64,000 nt of DNA from Ophthalmolycus amberensis. Taxonomy: Eukaryota; Chordata; Actinopteri; Perciformes; Zoarcidae. This document shows, piece by piece, positions 47,001 to 59,218 of the stretch. Location of the stretch: positions 1,161,501 to 1,225,500 of the forward strand of contig JAFEUB010001120.1 of the NCBI GenBank assembly GCA_024529925.1, written 5' to 3'. A program made the translations under genes and the position numbers. Position 1 is the first letter of the stretch, and each line of letters opens with the position of its first letter. A model generated the notes under the pieces. The model did no database searches. It was not told the DNA's origin and was given only the letters and a program-made list of their open reading frames with translations.

Positions 47001-47918
47001 ATGAAGTGCGTTATGATCTTTCTTGTGTTGACGCTCGTCGTCCTCATGGCCGAACCCGGGGAGTGTTTTTTTAGACACTTTAAATCTATATTGCGCGGGG
47101 CCAAGATGGGATATAGAGGTAAATCATAAGTTTACATGCATTCTGTGTTGAATTCAGACCTGTGCTTTGGTATGAATTAAGCATGAGTATCACATTCTCA
47201 ATTGGTTGCACTAACTAGCTATAAGGAGCTTCACTTAGGCCTGGGTTTTACTACATCTGTTATTTAGTCCTGACATCTCAGCTGTATTTGCTGCAAAGCG
47301 CTAAACCTAACCCAAAGTGAAGAGAGCATCATTAATGTGATCATTTGAAAATAATGTAAATATGAATAAATTTACTGACTATGATAACAAGATATAATGT
47401 CATTTTCGTCTTTTTGTCCGTTTAGCACACAGAAACATAGTGAAGGCCCAGAGGTAAGCACTCCTGACAGTTGAAAATATTGCAACAAATGCAGGAAACG
47501 TGTGTGTATTGTTTGGATTTATAACAACAACTGATGCCCAAAAATCCTGTTATTTCTGTTATCAGTTCATCTAACTAATCTCATTAATTTAATAATCATT
47601 TGATCTACAAGATCTACAAAATGTTACACATGAGAGAAACATACCTATCACTATTTCACCAAATTAATGTCTTAAAAAAAATGTTTTTGTCCAACCTATT
47701 CAAAATCAATTCATATCAAATGTGTTAAATAATAGAGAGTAAAGCAGACATATTTCAGAAGCTGAATTCATTGGATTTTTGTCATTTTGCTTGACAAGTG
47801 ATTGTAAAAGTTATTTAATTATTAATATCTGTAATTGCCTTCTCAAACTAGGAACGCATTGCAGGACCAAGGAAGAGGCCAAGTGGACTATCAAGATCAG
47901 CCACATTGGCAGGACTGA
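47001..47918 (+). CDS. Piscidin-4-like antimicrobial peptide precursor, C gene
   Basis: Coding exons are 47001-47118, 47426-47453 and 47852-47918, encoding 70 residues, with GT-AG introns of phase 1 and 2. The signal peptide (22 residues) ends AEPGEC. The mature region starts FFRHFKSILRGAKMGYR, continues AHRNIVKAQ from a 28-nt third exon, then RNALQDQGRG and an acidic/aromatic tail ending PHWQD. FFRH, the RGAK block and an Arg-Ala-His pair recall the long piscidin 4 class rather than the 22-residue piscidins. Position 3 is Arg, so the X-X-His copper site is absent. No Gly-Arg-Arg follows, so a longer mature peptide is expected. AATAAA is at 48102. It is the only complete C gene in the window, just outside the 24-kb unit, which cuts its first exon. 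Confidence 0.92.
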
Positions 47919-48107
47919 ATCAGTTGATCCTGAAAACGTGGTTCGAGCTCTAGCTTTCTGCTTTGCAGTGCAAGAAACAAACCTGTAATCTTGAGTTTAC
48001 ATGAAGCACTTGAGATGAGAAGTGATTTTCGGTGCCGCTGCAATTGGTTTTTGAAAAAAATGCTAAATAATGCTAAAAAATATATGCAAACTGTCCTGCT
48101 GAATAAA

Positions 48108-49003
48108 GCTGTAATGCAACAAGATAAGTGGTTTTCTTTAAGTGACTAAGTCCCTGTAATTGTATACCAAGATTGTCAATGTTAATGAAGAATAATGTTT
48201 TTGATTCAGTCCTGGGTAAATGGTTCGATTGGTTAGATCTGATCTGCTGGTGTGATCACTTCATCCGGTGTACTCGTGTCAATGATAAAGAATCACGAGT
48301 CTTTGGGGATTACGTAATTCTGGCAGGAGGGATAGTTGATGTCTCTGTCAGAAAGAAAATTATAACATTGATCAAAATTATGAATGGCAAAAGAAATAAT
48401 TCATAATCACGACGATTCATGTTATTCACAATCACTGCATGATGGATGAATGTTAAAAAAGAATCACGATGTCCACTCAGCAATGACAATGTTCACAAGT
48501 GGTGCAGATCACAGATTATGGCTTCGACTCGTGATTATTTGTGATGTATGAGCTGGTTTTTTTGTTAATATATTAATCATTTGCTCTATAAAACATCAAG
48601 TGGGAAAAATATTCAGTACAATTAACTGTCTTTTCTTGTACAGTCCAACAGCCAAATATATTAAATGTGATATAATGTAAGAGGAGCTGGAACGGTCAAA
48701 TATTTGGCAGTTTGCTTGAAAATGTACTTAAAATGATTCATCAGTTGTCAAAATAGTTGTTGGTTAATTTTCCGTGACTCGACTGTAGCTGTAGTACAGA
48801 TGACCCTCTGTGTAGATCCACACAGATATATATATATATTAAATAGATCCACTATTTTCCCATATAATATATAAAATCTTGGACGTTATTAGTACATTAA
48901 TGACACTCAAGATTGTCATTAATACAGATTATTTAAAATTATTATTAGATTGTGTTTAGTAGCAAGATAATAATAGAATACCTTCATTTCTTTTTGTGTT
49001 TAG
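48108..49003. other. Intergenic stretch after the C gene
   Basis: It is AT-rich, with a short TA run near 48829-48838. I searched for a signal-peptide exon (MK...AEPG) and found none. It ends at the acceptor of the candidate exon below. Confidence 0.5.
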
Positions 49004-49268
49004 ATGACATCCCTAACATGAAGCAGATGTATTCAGAGTAAGGACTTCTGATTAGTGTTACATTAACAGCTAGAAATCTGAGCAAAACAATTAAGCTTGT
49101 ACTGAAAAAACATTGAATACAACCTAGCTTTGTGTAAACTTTCCTCTAACCAGGAATGGCCCCAAGCAAAATAAAAGTGAAAAGCTGAACATTTGCATGT
49201 TGTCTCCTCACCGCTTTAAAAGACATGGATATGATAAAAATAGGACTGATTGCAGACGACCGCTGTGA
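49004..49268 (+). other. Candidate orphan coding exons with piscidin intron phases
   Basis: Exon a is 49004-49037 (after TTTTTGTGTTTAG, before GTAAGG). Exon b is 49154-49268 (after CTAACCAG) and ends TGA, with AATAAA at 49304. If entered in phase 1, exon a reads DIPNMKQMYS and splices in phase 2 to exon b, which stays open for 37 codons: ENGPKQNKSEKLNICMLS, then PHRFKRHGYDKNRTDCRRPL. Both phases equal those of every piscidin gene here, and the peptide is basic with two Cys. No upstream exon 2 is visible, so these may be alternative 3' exons of the C gene or the tail of a lost gene. Function is unknown. Confidence 0.35.
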
Positions 49269-49954
49269 ACAGTGAATTATGTATAAATGTTAATCACGAT
49301 TTTAATAAAGTGGAAGCTTATTTTATTTGAATCTTCAGAAAATGAAACCAAATAGACAAACTGGGAGAAGACTCTTTTCCTCTCCACATAGAGGCGGTTT
49401 GAATCTCCATTCAAGTAGCTACTGACGTTGTGTGAGTATATCATTATACTTCCATAAAAGAACTTGGAAATCATAAGAAAAGACACCCTCTTTTAACTGC
49501 AGAACTTGCCTGACAATCTTCACGTTTTTTAAATTTTCCTTCAGTATGAAAGTAAACCAGCGATAGTTGTATGTAAATCCATGGGTACATCACAAACAGG
49601 AAGTGCTAATAGCTAATTCGACATTCTCTTAATGGTGCCAATTTGCCAAACCAACAGCGTGCATTGTAGTTTATGATAGTGTGTACAACATGTCTTATCT
49701 TTTCGCCGCAAAGCCATAAACCCAAAATAATGAGCTGAAAGGAATGAGCTCCAATGTGATGTTATTGATGGTTAATATTTTGCATGTGAGTAAACCACCT
49801 GACTCATCCCTTCACTAAATCAACAAGTTTAGCCTCAGAGAGAGGAGTCCAGGCAGGCTGACGTGTCACGGATAGGGATGATTGATCTTTCTCACAGTCG
49901 CCTGAAAACAACCCAAAGGGCATCACGGAGCGACCCTGAAAATGACACCTGAAT

Positions 49955-49970
49955 CCCCCCCCCCCCCCCC
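49955..49970. repeat. C16 homopolymer
   Basis: An uninterrupted run of 16 C. Confidence 0.9.
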
Positions 49971-50092
49971 ATAGAATAAAACAAACACACACCAACCGAT
50001 CGAGCAAAGTTTGTTTTGGGCAGATGGGGCTTCGCTTAAAACATATTGATTGGAAATGAGATGTGGTCAGAGGACGGATGAGGTTAGAAAGG

Positions 50093-50119
50093 TATGTGTG
50101 TGTGTGTGCGTGTGTGTGT
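50093..50119. repeat. (TG)n microsatellite
   Basis: A TG run with one GCG interruption, followed by a T tract. Confidence 0.85.
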
Positions 50120-51527
50120 TTTTTTTACCGCGTGTGTCTTGAGGGTCAACCTTGTCACTGGCAGTGGTTGTTTACCTAGAGGCGATTGCTGGCCTCACAC
50201 ACCCAGACAGAGAGGATAAATAATAGAGGAGCTATGACAGAGGGCAGGCACACACACAAACACAGATCAGCATCAAGGTTAAAGATGGGCGTGGGTGAAA
50301 TGGGAGAGCGGAGACAGTCATGTCGTCAGCGTGGATCCCGACATCTGCATATCCAATGCGCGAGAAGTCTCCACGTCTCGATGGCAGTTCTGTCAATATG
50401 ATTTCAGCCGCATCGGAGAGTCGGGTGACTCCCCTCTCACTTCCTCGCATTACAGACGTTCACCATTCACATAAGCTGTTGAAGATCAGGTGTAACAATA
50501 ACAGTAGTGTGGTTTTGGAAAAACCTCGACACACAGACGCTGCACTGTTCGATGTTTGCGCAATTTGAAGAGATGAGAAATGATGATTGGCTATTTTGCT
50601 TAATTGTTTGATATTTTATAAGCATTTTATAATCCATTCATTTAGACAATAGTCAACATATTAATCAATAAGGAAAGAAATACACTTATTTTATTTCAAA
50701 GCAGTTTGATGAGAATCATACTGGGGGAAAGAGCTCTGTACGTACAGTAAAATAACAAGTAAAATGTTTTCTTGATCTGGAGTGGCCTCTTATTAATATA
50801 CGCCTGGTGTGAGAAGTCATACAGGGCAAACAAGAAAGAACGGGCAAATATGTCATCAATTACAAAAGCTTCAGCACAGGAACAACATCACGATCCCTCT
50901 TGTTGTAGCTGACTTTTATATTATCTGCCTCCTCTCGAACTCACTCCAAACTAGTAATAATAGCAACAATCACAACATCAAGGTTTGACTTTATGTAGTC
51001 TATATTCATTTTACCCAATGAAGGTCTGAGGACTGAAGTGCACTTCATGCTTTTACACACATATTATTATTAAGCCTGATTACTTTGTTTGGAGGTGGAA
51101 CTTTATAATTTGTTAACGCCCACTGTCGTGCGTCAGCAACCAGATGTGCTGCTGATAACATTTAACTGAATGACCACAATGTGTACATTTCTTGCTGTTT
51201 GTCTGAACACAGTCACACTTCTGCAGATGGCTTAAATACCGCTTGACTCAATGCAGCCTTTTATTCACAGAAGTCGCCTTGCGGATTGTTGTTCATGTCA
51301 CCTTGAGAGCTGCATCTAACAAAAGAACGTAAACGCTGCGTACAGTGAAAGTACAAAGTGAGGTTGGGCCATGGAGAAAAACATTGAAATGGACAGATGC
51401 AGATGTGGTAAGAAAGAGGAATGCAAGAAAAAGAGTGTGTGTGTGTGTATACCGATCAATATGGTGGATGTCACCAATCTCCCAAGTAGTTGCCAAATGT
51501 GGATAAAATCCCCCAGAACAATTACAC

Positions 51528-51542
51528 CTCTCTCTCTCTCTC

Positions 51543-51602
<60 letters not shown>
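51528..51602. repeat. (CT)n microsatellite with TCTGTC interruptions
   Basis: About 75 bp of CT dinucleotides with three GT-containing interruptions near 51550-51565. It produces the long serine/leucine or glutamate/arginine ORFs on the two strands. Confidence 0.95.
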
Positions 51603-51607
<5 letters not shown>

Positions 51608-54360
51608 GACAGTTTGACAGGTAGGCAGCTGACAAACAGGCATTAAATAGAGACTGATATACATATGGATATCTATAAACACATCACATATATGTGGCCC
51701 TTCAAATTGTCTGTTTCGCTGCCTCGAGGACCTGAATAAAAAAACACTGCTTATTTTCTTTTCGACATCCTGACTAAAATTTTGGCTGATGGATTTGTTT
51801 TCTTGTCTGTGTTTATTTATTTGAACCAAGGAAAACTGCAGGTTGGGAACGTATCGACGGTGAAAAGTTCTTCAGCTGATGTGTGATACAACATTTCTCC
51901 TCGTTCTGTTGAAGGGAGATGTTCCTATCTTGCAACATCACATGGGAAAGGTAGTAAACACCAACTATCTATTTAAATGACATAAGGAAGCAAATGAGTA
52001 CCTTCAGGGCAGAGCTTCAAGATGCATTTTACTTTGTTAAAATTCAGCAAACAAAACTATGTTTTCTGATGAATGGTATTCAACCCTGTCGCCGAGAAAA
52101 TTACGCTCACATACCAGATGACGGTCGCCGTTTTAAACAAGTGGTTGTCAATTTAAACGAAACAAACATGCAACAAACGTTGTTCGGTTTGGAAAAGAAA
52201 AATCATGGTTTGGCTTAGAATAAGGATGTTTGTTACATTAACTTTAACACTTCAACGTCTTCACGGCCATGCAGTGAGAGCAACACATCAACAGCTGCAG
52301 TCCTCTGGTGCTTTGCTGACATTTACATGAAGACAAAATGAAAAATGATCGCAAGCTGCAGCCCTAATACGCAAGAGAAGAGACATGTGAAGACACACAG
52401 GCAGATGCACACACACACGCATTGTAGCGGTTCAAACTGACGGCGAGTTAACCATTGGTAACAAGAATCTGGGCTCCCCGTCTCTAAAGTGGTCCTGTTT
52501 ATATGATAAAGTGCCTGCAGCGAGGCATTAAGAGAGACAGACAGAACAAGCCTTACTTATTTTCTTATGTCAATCCACCAAATCCATACGGAGAGAGAGA
52601 GAGAAAGAGCTGTCGGCTCAGATCAAAGTCGAGGTCTAACAGAGAAATAGCTGTGATCCCAGTGATCTTACACCTCCTTACAATGCAGAAAACCCAACAT
52701 GGCGGATTCTTCTTAATCCAAAACTCATAAAATGAGAGACAGTCACAAATGGGGGTCAGGACCTGCTGCTTCACACCGCAGGATTAAACCTATGAAGCGT
52801 GGCAATAACATGACCGCCTCTTTGTTGAATGGAAACAATCTCACACAGGCATTAATCCCACTCAGTGGCATGCCGTGTGTTGCATTTTAACTGCACTTAC
52901 CCAATGCTTTTCCAATCTCGAGAAAACAAGATTAACTAATTGAGCGAATACAAGCAAAAACATTTTTAGTCATCTCTCAAACTAGAGGAAAGAAAACATC
53001 CAAAATACACATTTATGGATTTATTTTACCACTTTGTATATTTACATCTTTAGATTTCTCCTAAACTCACAAAATGTTAGCAATGGATAATGCCTTATTT
53101 GCATATTTAAACACAAAACATCTGAAAACTTGTGATAAACAATAAATGTCCTAATAAACTGGGGAAGTTTCATGGTAATATTATGGTTTGTTTGTTTTGA
53201 ACGCTTTTTACCTTCGTCTTCAAACATTTTGGAATTTTAAAGGCTTTCTAAAAATAAGTTTTCTTCTCACACACTGAGCCAGAAATCTCCACTTCAGCAG
53301 CACTTACATACGGTTTCATTCCTATCTATCTTCTGAAGGTTTTGACTGAGGGGTTTCTTCATAGACTGATTTATACAAAATGTATTTCCTAAACGCATGA
53401 AGTAAATTGTTTTGTTTTTTTGGCTGTTGACTGTTTTCTGATTTATGGAGTGATAACAAGAGCTATCCAACGTTCCATGAGTGAAAACCTTTGACTCTAA
53501 TATCTTAACAAAATTAAACAAGAATGTTGAACCTGGCTTGATCCAATATTCATATATTTCTTAAGTATGGATGTATGAAAATAAGTCCTATTTGTAATAA
53601 CATAATGACTCTTTTGCATATCTAAACATAACATTTCAGAAAACTTGTAATACGAAATAAAACGATTGAAGAAACGGTGAGATAACTGGGGAAGTTTCAT
53701 GAGGATACCGGTTGAAACTGTTCATCGTGATCATGGTTACGGTGATCATGTGGGCAGAAACATTTGCTCACAGTAATAAAGTCTGCTTAGAGTGTTCATT
53801 TCGGAACATGTGGAAAAAAACATTTTAAACTAAGGTAGGCTAACATAATTCCATTTTTATTTAGTTTTTTTTACATTCCTCCCATGATGCTTTGCCTCAC
53901 GGTAACCTGTCTTCTATACGGCTCGTTACCGTGGGTGCTGCGTGCACATTGAAATCATCGTGAAATGCACTGGGCGCCTCAAAGGCACCACAGCACAGGC
54001 CGCAGGCACAGACAGCAGGCACACGTTCCCCCTATTCACCTGTAGTGTCTCCCTTCCACACTAGAGTGGAGGATTTGAATGGCAAGTTAAAATAAACTAG
54101 GATGACCTTTTGGGTACATAGATTTGAGTGCAGATAAAATATACAAGTGCAAAGAGATTGATAGACTGAAAACCTGGAGAAAATGCTTTTGGCCTGAAAA
54201 AGACATCATGGGGCTCTTGACACTTTGCTTTCTTGACCTTTTCAGACCGGGGCGTCGAAACGGGCAGGTGGCTGTGCTGTAAACCGGTAACACAGGGCTA
54301 CTTGTGCCGGTGTATCCGAAAGGAAATGGGCTTCATTTAACGATTTCAAGCTCGGCTAGG

Positions 54361-55580
54361 CAGTGGTGGAAGAATTCCTCAGATCTTTTACTTAAAAGGA
54401 TAAACTCGCTCAGCGACGTGCATGCGTACTCCAGTACCCCGTGACATCACGGTGATGTTGGGTGTGGTCACAGGTTTGAATCTTTCAGCCAAACTCTTAT
54501 TTTCAGCCTGGTATTTAGGTACTCGTTAAGTAATAGTAGCAGTGTAGAAATACTCCCTCCAACTCATTATGCAGGATCACCCGTTTCAGACTAATGTATA
54601 TGATATGATTGGATTATAATTATTGATGCATTCATGTGTATAAGCATCACTTTAATGTTGCAGCTGGGCTAATTGTTGGTGGATAGCTTTTGAATTTGTC
54701 CCTGGGGAGCGATACATTTCTATCTTCACCTGTAATACTAATTTATTATTTGTTTGTTGATTATCTTTTGGATTATTAATCTAAATTTGTGAAGTAACTA
54801 AAGTTGTAGACAGGCGGCAACCTCTGGGGCTGAAAAGAGAAGCCAATGTGGAAGTGCCTTAAACCTGCATTCTCTCTAATGACCATAAGGGGGCGACTCC
54901 TCTGGTTGCAAAAATAAGTGATTGTATAGAAGTCTTTGAGAAAATGACTCAATTTCTCACTTGATTTCTTACCTCAGTAGATATTGTAAACACGCGTTTA
55001 TGGTCTCAGTCGCTAGTTTCAAGTCTTATTCAATACAGCATGATGTTCATTTAGTAAATGATGATCCATTTAGAATCAATTACAAGATAAACTATGCTTT
55101 AGGGCGTGGCAACCTTGTGATTGACAGGTGGCTACCACAGCGTTGTCCGGCCTGGGAGTTGTCCGTGTTTTCATCTTACAACTTTAACCCTTTTACAGTG
55201 TGTTTTGAGGTCATACAAGTTAATTACAGTAACATTTTGGTTACATAAAAATGTCTTTTTTATTTAGCATTCGGTTGACCTTAGCTCCACCCTCTCATGT
55301 CACTTCTGGTTGCAAAAAAAACAAGATGGCGACGGCTAACAATGCCAAACTTGCGCCTTCAGAACAGCAGTCCACAAACCAATGGGTGACGTCACAGTGA
55401 CTATGTCCACTTCTTATATACAGTCTACGGTTGTCAAATAATTGTAGAGGAGTGAAAAGTACAATATTTGTCTCTGAAAGTAGGAATAGTAGAAAGCAAC
55501 AGAAAATGGAAACAATTCAGTACAAGTGCCTCAAAAAGTTGTACTTTAATTGAGGCTGAGTAACTACATTACTATTTCAA
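54361..55580. mobile_element. Dispersed teleost repeat split by a nested insertion
   Basis: It starts CAGTGGTGGAAGAATTCCTC with ACTTAAAAGG, and continues through TTGATGCATTCATGTGTATA and AGCATCACTTTAATGTTG. After the nested block it resumes with GAGTGAAAAGTACAATATTT and CAAAAAGTTGTACTTTAATT. These landmarks match a very common fish repeat beginning AGTGGTGGAAGAAGTACTC. The class is uncertain. Confidence 0.6.
54815..55430. mobile_element. SINE/LINE-tail-like repeat nested in the preceding element
   Basis: It begins GACAGGCGGCAACCTCTGGG and ends CTTATATACAGTCTACGG, with CAATGGGTGACGTCACAGTG inside. TTGT is present on both sides. It interrupts the host repeat between GTAACTAAAGTTGT and TTGTCAAATAATTG. 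Older fragments of the same repeat lie in intron 2 of all A genes. Confidence 0.55.
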
Positions 55581-56460
55581 AATCAGTATGATTTTTGGAT
55601 ATTATATATTATTCCAGTCCAGGTTTGATATTGGGCTTTTCATCATTATCATGCAGAGCAACGTTTCGGCAAAACTGCAAGAAATGCTCGGTGTGCTGCA
55701 TATCCGCCTTTCGAGAGGATTTCACAGTAAAGCCACCGAAAAATAGGGAGATATATGTTTCAGCCAGTTTCCATTAGTGTAATTAGAGCTACTCCACAGA
55801 CAGTCAAATTATGATATTTCCTTGCTGTTGATTGTTTTTGCTTGATTTAGCATCACAAAATACCCCTCGCTGGGTTTTTGATTTAATATTTTTTTTTAAA
55901 CTGTGTCTAACCATTTGTTAGATTAACAGCCTGTGGAGAGAGCACATTTGTTATTTCTGTTCTATTTATTTTTAAAACTTTCCCACTGATACTCAGAGTA
56001 CTCTGTGAAGATCACTAGTGCAGATGTAGCTGCAACAATATGTGTCACAAAAAGTTCTTAAAGGACAATGATAGTGACATAAAATTACACCATGAAAAAA
56101 GATTACAGCATTAATAAATCACATTAATAACTAATAATTCATTCAATAAAATACAAAAAAATCAAGCTAATTGCTTTTGATGTTTGCAAAAAAAAAAGTA
56201 TCTAAATGTACTTAGTGCAAACACCTACAAATGTAAGTGCCATCATTGAGGATCAATTGAATGAATTAAGAGCCAGACTCCAGCTCGTACATGATGAGGT
56301 GCGGCAACACCAGTGTCACCACAAATATAAGCCAGCTATTAAACACTTCTCAGATTCCTATATAGATGAATGAAAATGTGTATTTAGGGCAGGATTTGCT
56401 GCTCTCTTCATTACGCCCTCACAGTAAACTGAGACCTGTGGGTTGTGGGTTGTGGGGTGT

Positions 56461-56484
56461 GGGGGGGGGGGGGGGGGGGGGGGG
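56461..56484. repeat. G24 homopolymer
   Basis: An uninterrupted run of 24 G after GTGGGTTGTGGGTTGTGGGG. Confidence 0.9.
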
Positions 56485-56665
56485 CAATATTAGTTAAGTA
56501 TTTATTTACAGATCCTGGCAGAGCCGTCCTGTGAATAATTCATCTTCCATGGTTAGGAGGAGTCTGTTGACAAGACAGCCCTGACGCAGGAGAAAGAAAA
56601 TCAATGGAGCTATGATGGGCAGCAGACTCCTGCAGATCTTCTTCTGACCTGAGACGAGCTACAGA

Positions 56666-56682
56666 TGTGTGTGCGTGTGTGT

Positions 56683-56714
<32 letters not shown>

Positions 56715-56718
56715 TTGT
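56666..56718. repeat. (TG)n microsatellite
   Basis: About 50 bp of TG with GCG and TAT interruptions. Confidence 0.9.
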
Positions 56719-58099
56719 GCAGTTACGGTAGTTACACTACCGCCCTATGTAAAGTGATCAGGGGTTGATCTGCTGATCTGAGTGAAACAGTGTCCGTCGA
56801 GGGCAGACATGCAGCAGGGGAATGTCATCCTCACGTTCCTCCTGTTATACGCTGCAAACTGCAACTTGAGCATGCTGCAACACCTGAGCCCTCCATTACA
56901 GATGCCAAAAGGCCGATGTGGTGTACAAAACACTTTACTGTCAATTGAATGGATCTCATAATGTGACCAGTATTTTGCAGTACAATCCCAAAAAAAAAAA
57001 GAACCACAAAAGACATTTTACATCGTAAGGACCTGCTGCGTTCCCATATTTTAGCAGTTAATTTGGGGAGAACTATTTTATCATTAAGGCAAAAAAGGTA
57101 TGACGGCGTATTCGAGCCATTGCAAGGAAAAAAATAAAGAGTACATAGCCGGGGGAGCAGGTAATATTCCGAAAAACAAGCTCAGGATTTCCAAGATTAA
57201 AGTTGCAAATTTACAGAAAAAAAGAGATATTCTCGTAGATTAGTGGCAAAAGAAATCTCAGATTTCATTGCTCCTTATTTTGTGTAGTTATAGTAAGGAT
57301 GACCTCTGAGCAAGGCGAATGTCGGGAAAGATACAGATACGGGTTTCTTTCATGGTCTTTCAACGATATCTTGTGAGCTTCCTCATGTGAGATCTGTTGT
57401 CCGTTTTATTCTGCCAATGGGCTATTACATAAAGCCTAAGATTCCTGTTTCGAAATGAATGTCCTCTTCGCCGGACGGCCTCTGAGCGAGGTCAAAGTCC
57501 TGAAAGATACGAACAACATGAACAAAAAAAATACTAATATTCTAGAAGTTACAGGAAAATAGAGACGGACAACTTCTATCTTCGACTACGCGTAGGCGTG
57601 AGTCTTTTGAGAACAAACTGTTGAGAAGACGTTACTCTGAACATGCGGCGTTACAGGGACCATGTACTGTCACTGTGTCAGTGTGAAGGGAAAACAATAC
57701 AGAAAAGGCACATTACATGACCGCTTGTGTTGAGCCACATATTGTGGTGAATCATCTCTTTACATTTTGCTGGGGAGAGGACGTCTGGAACAACCTGCTG
57801 AGCCTCCTGAGCCTGCGACCCGGCCAGTGAGAACGGATGGATGGAGGCAGAGGTGGCTACAATATAATGCTTTTTGTACTTGGTGGCTCATTTTACCGTC
57901 GTGTTTAATTAAGGGTGGCATCAGTGGTGTGATGAGGTTGAACCCACCTCGTGAAAAACACCGGGTAGGGCGGCACTTTTTTAAATCCAACCTTGTTGAT
58001 GTAAGGGTTTATGTCAACCAAATTGCTGGAACAGTGGAAAGACGATGGCTTTGGTGAGTTTTATTTTGTTTCTGTGTGGTTTGAATGGCGTGTGTTTTA

Positions 58100-58245
58100 T
58101 GATGCTCCTCTGCTTAACGCAAACCACAAATTGTCCCTGCCCTGAACAAAGTACTTATTTTAACCCAAACCATGATTTTGTCCTAAACTTAACCGAGGCG
58201 GTTTTGTACCTAAATCTAACCAAACCCTACCATGCAACATCATGA
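58100..58245. repeat. Dispersed repeat fragment
   Basis: TTTTAACCCAAACCATGATT, then TTGTCCTAAACTTAACC and CTAAATCTAACCAAACC match the 3' half of the repeat at 61845-62330 (CAAGCCCAACCATGACG, CCTAAACCTAACTAAGTG). Confidence 0.45.
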
Positions 58246-59188
58246 AACAGATATGGATAGCAGTGATTTGGTTTGGTTTTGTATGGAACAGGCACATTAT
58301 GTTGTATCCAACTGTTAGGGGCGACAGATCAGAAAACACTTGCTCCGTGTTGTTCTAGAGGGCATGGACAAACAGCATAATATGTCATTAGGAGCCGGCC
58401 GGCGGCTCTGCTGCCAGTCCCTCCCGTCTTTGCCAATATTCTTCTTCTTCTTGCTCCTTTAGGAAATCTGCCAATGAACCAGACGTTGCACACATTTCCA
58501 GTCCCATGCTAGATTTCCTCAACTGGATTACACTAACCAGCCAAAGTTTAAGTTAACACATCAGCCATACATGCTAGCACTTTGCAACTTTCACCAAAAC
58601 GTAAGCCCAAGTGAGCACTAATGTTCAGATGCTTTAAGCTGCCAAACATGATAAAGTACATCACTCTGTTTTTCTCAATAACTGTAAAAGTAATTTAACC
58701 TATCGCATCCCATATTTTGCGAAATTGACACCAAAGTTGCGTTGCTGCATCTTCAGACTTACCTCCACAAAGATTCAGGTCAGATTTTTGAATTATCAAA
58801 AATCTAGCCCACAGTTCTTTCAAAACTAAATTCCAATCAATCTCAATGGAAATAGAGCATATATCTATAAATATTTCTTGAAATAAATTGCAGATATCTC
58901 CATTTTGTCTACAAGAAGTACACAAGTTTTCAGAATCATTGACACAGGCCTTTACATGCAGCCCTGGTGAGTCCCATTGTGAAACTGTCACAGGTTTCTC
59001 CTTCAGCAGGTGGCTCAACAAGATCATCAACTTCCCTTACTGTTAAAAGTTGTGAGTTGAAGGCCTGGGTGATGCAGAGCGAGCATGCTAACGTCACCTC
59101 AGCCAATTTGCTGTGTGGATTAGAGACTGATGATTTTAAAGATATTCATCTTCCTCCTCTGCCATTTCTATATCTTCCTCCTCTGCGT

Positions 59189-59218
59189 CCTTCTTCTTCT
59201 TCTTCTTCTTCTTCTTCC
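59189..59218. repeat. (TTC)n microsatellite
   Basis: About ten TTC units. Confidence 0.9.

Larger units (their letters stand above)
49310..54360. other. Gene-free flank with simple repeats
   Basis: It contains a C16 tract (49955-49970), a TG run (50093-50119) and a CT-rich microsatellite (51528-51602). ORFs such as 51293-51829 minus are driven by the CT repeat. No exon series, RNA gene or known domain is seen. Confidence 0.5.

Noticed and set aside
51293..51829. 178-codon minus-strand ORF, the longest in the window
   Set aside because: Its middle is a translated CT/GA microsatellite (alternating Glu-Arg). The flanks show no domain.
58695..59030. 111-codon minus-strand ORF with several Cys
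   Set aside because: No recognisable family and no neighbouring exons. A single-exon chance ORF in repeat-rich flank is more likely.
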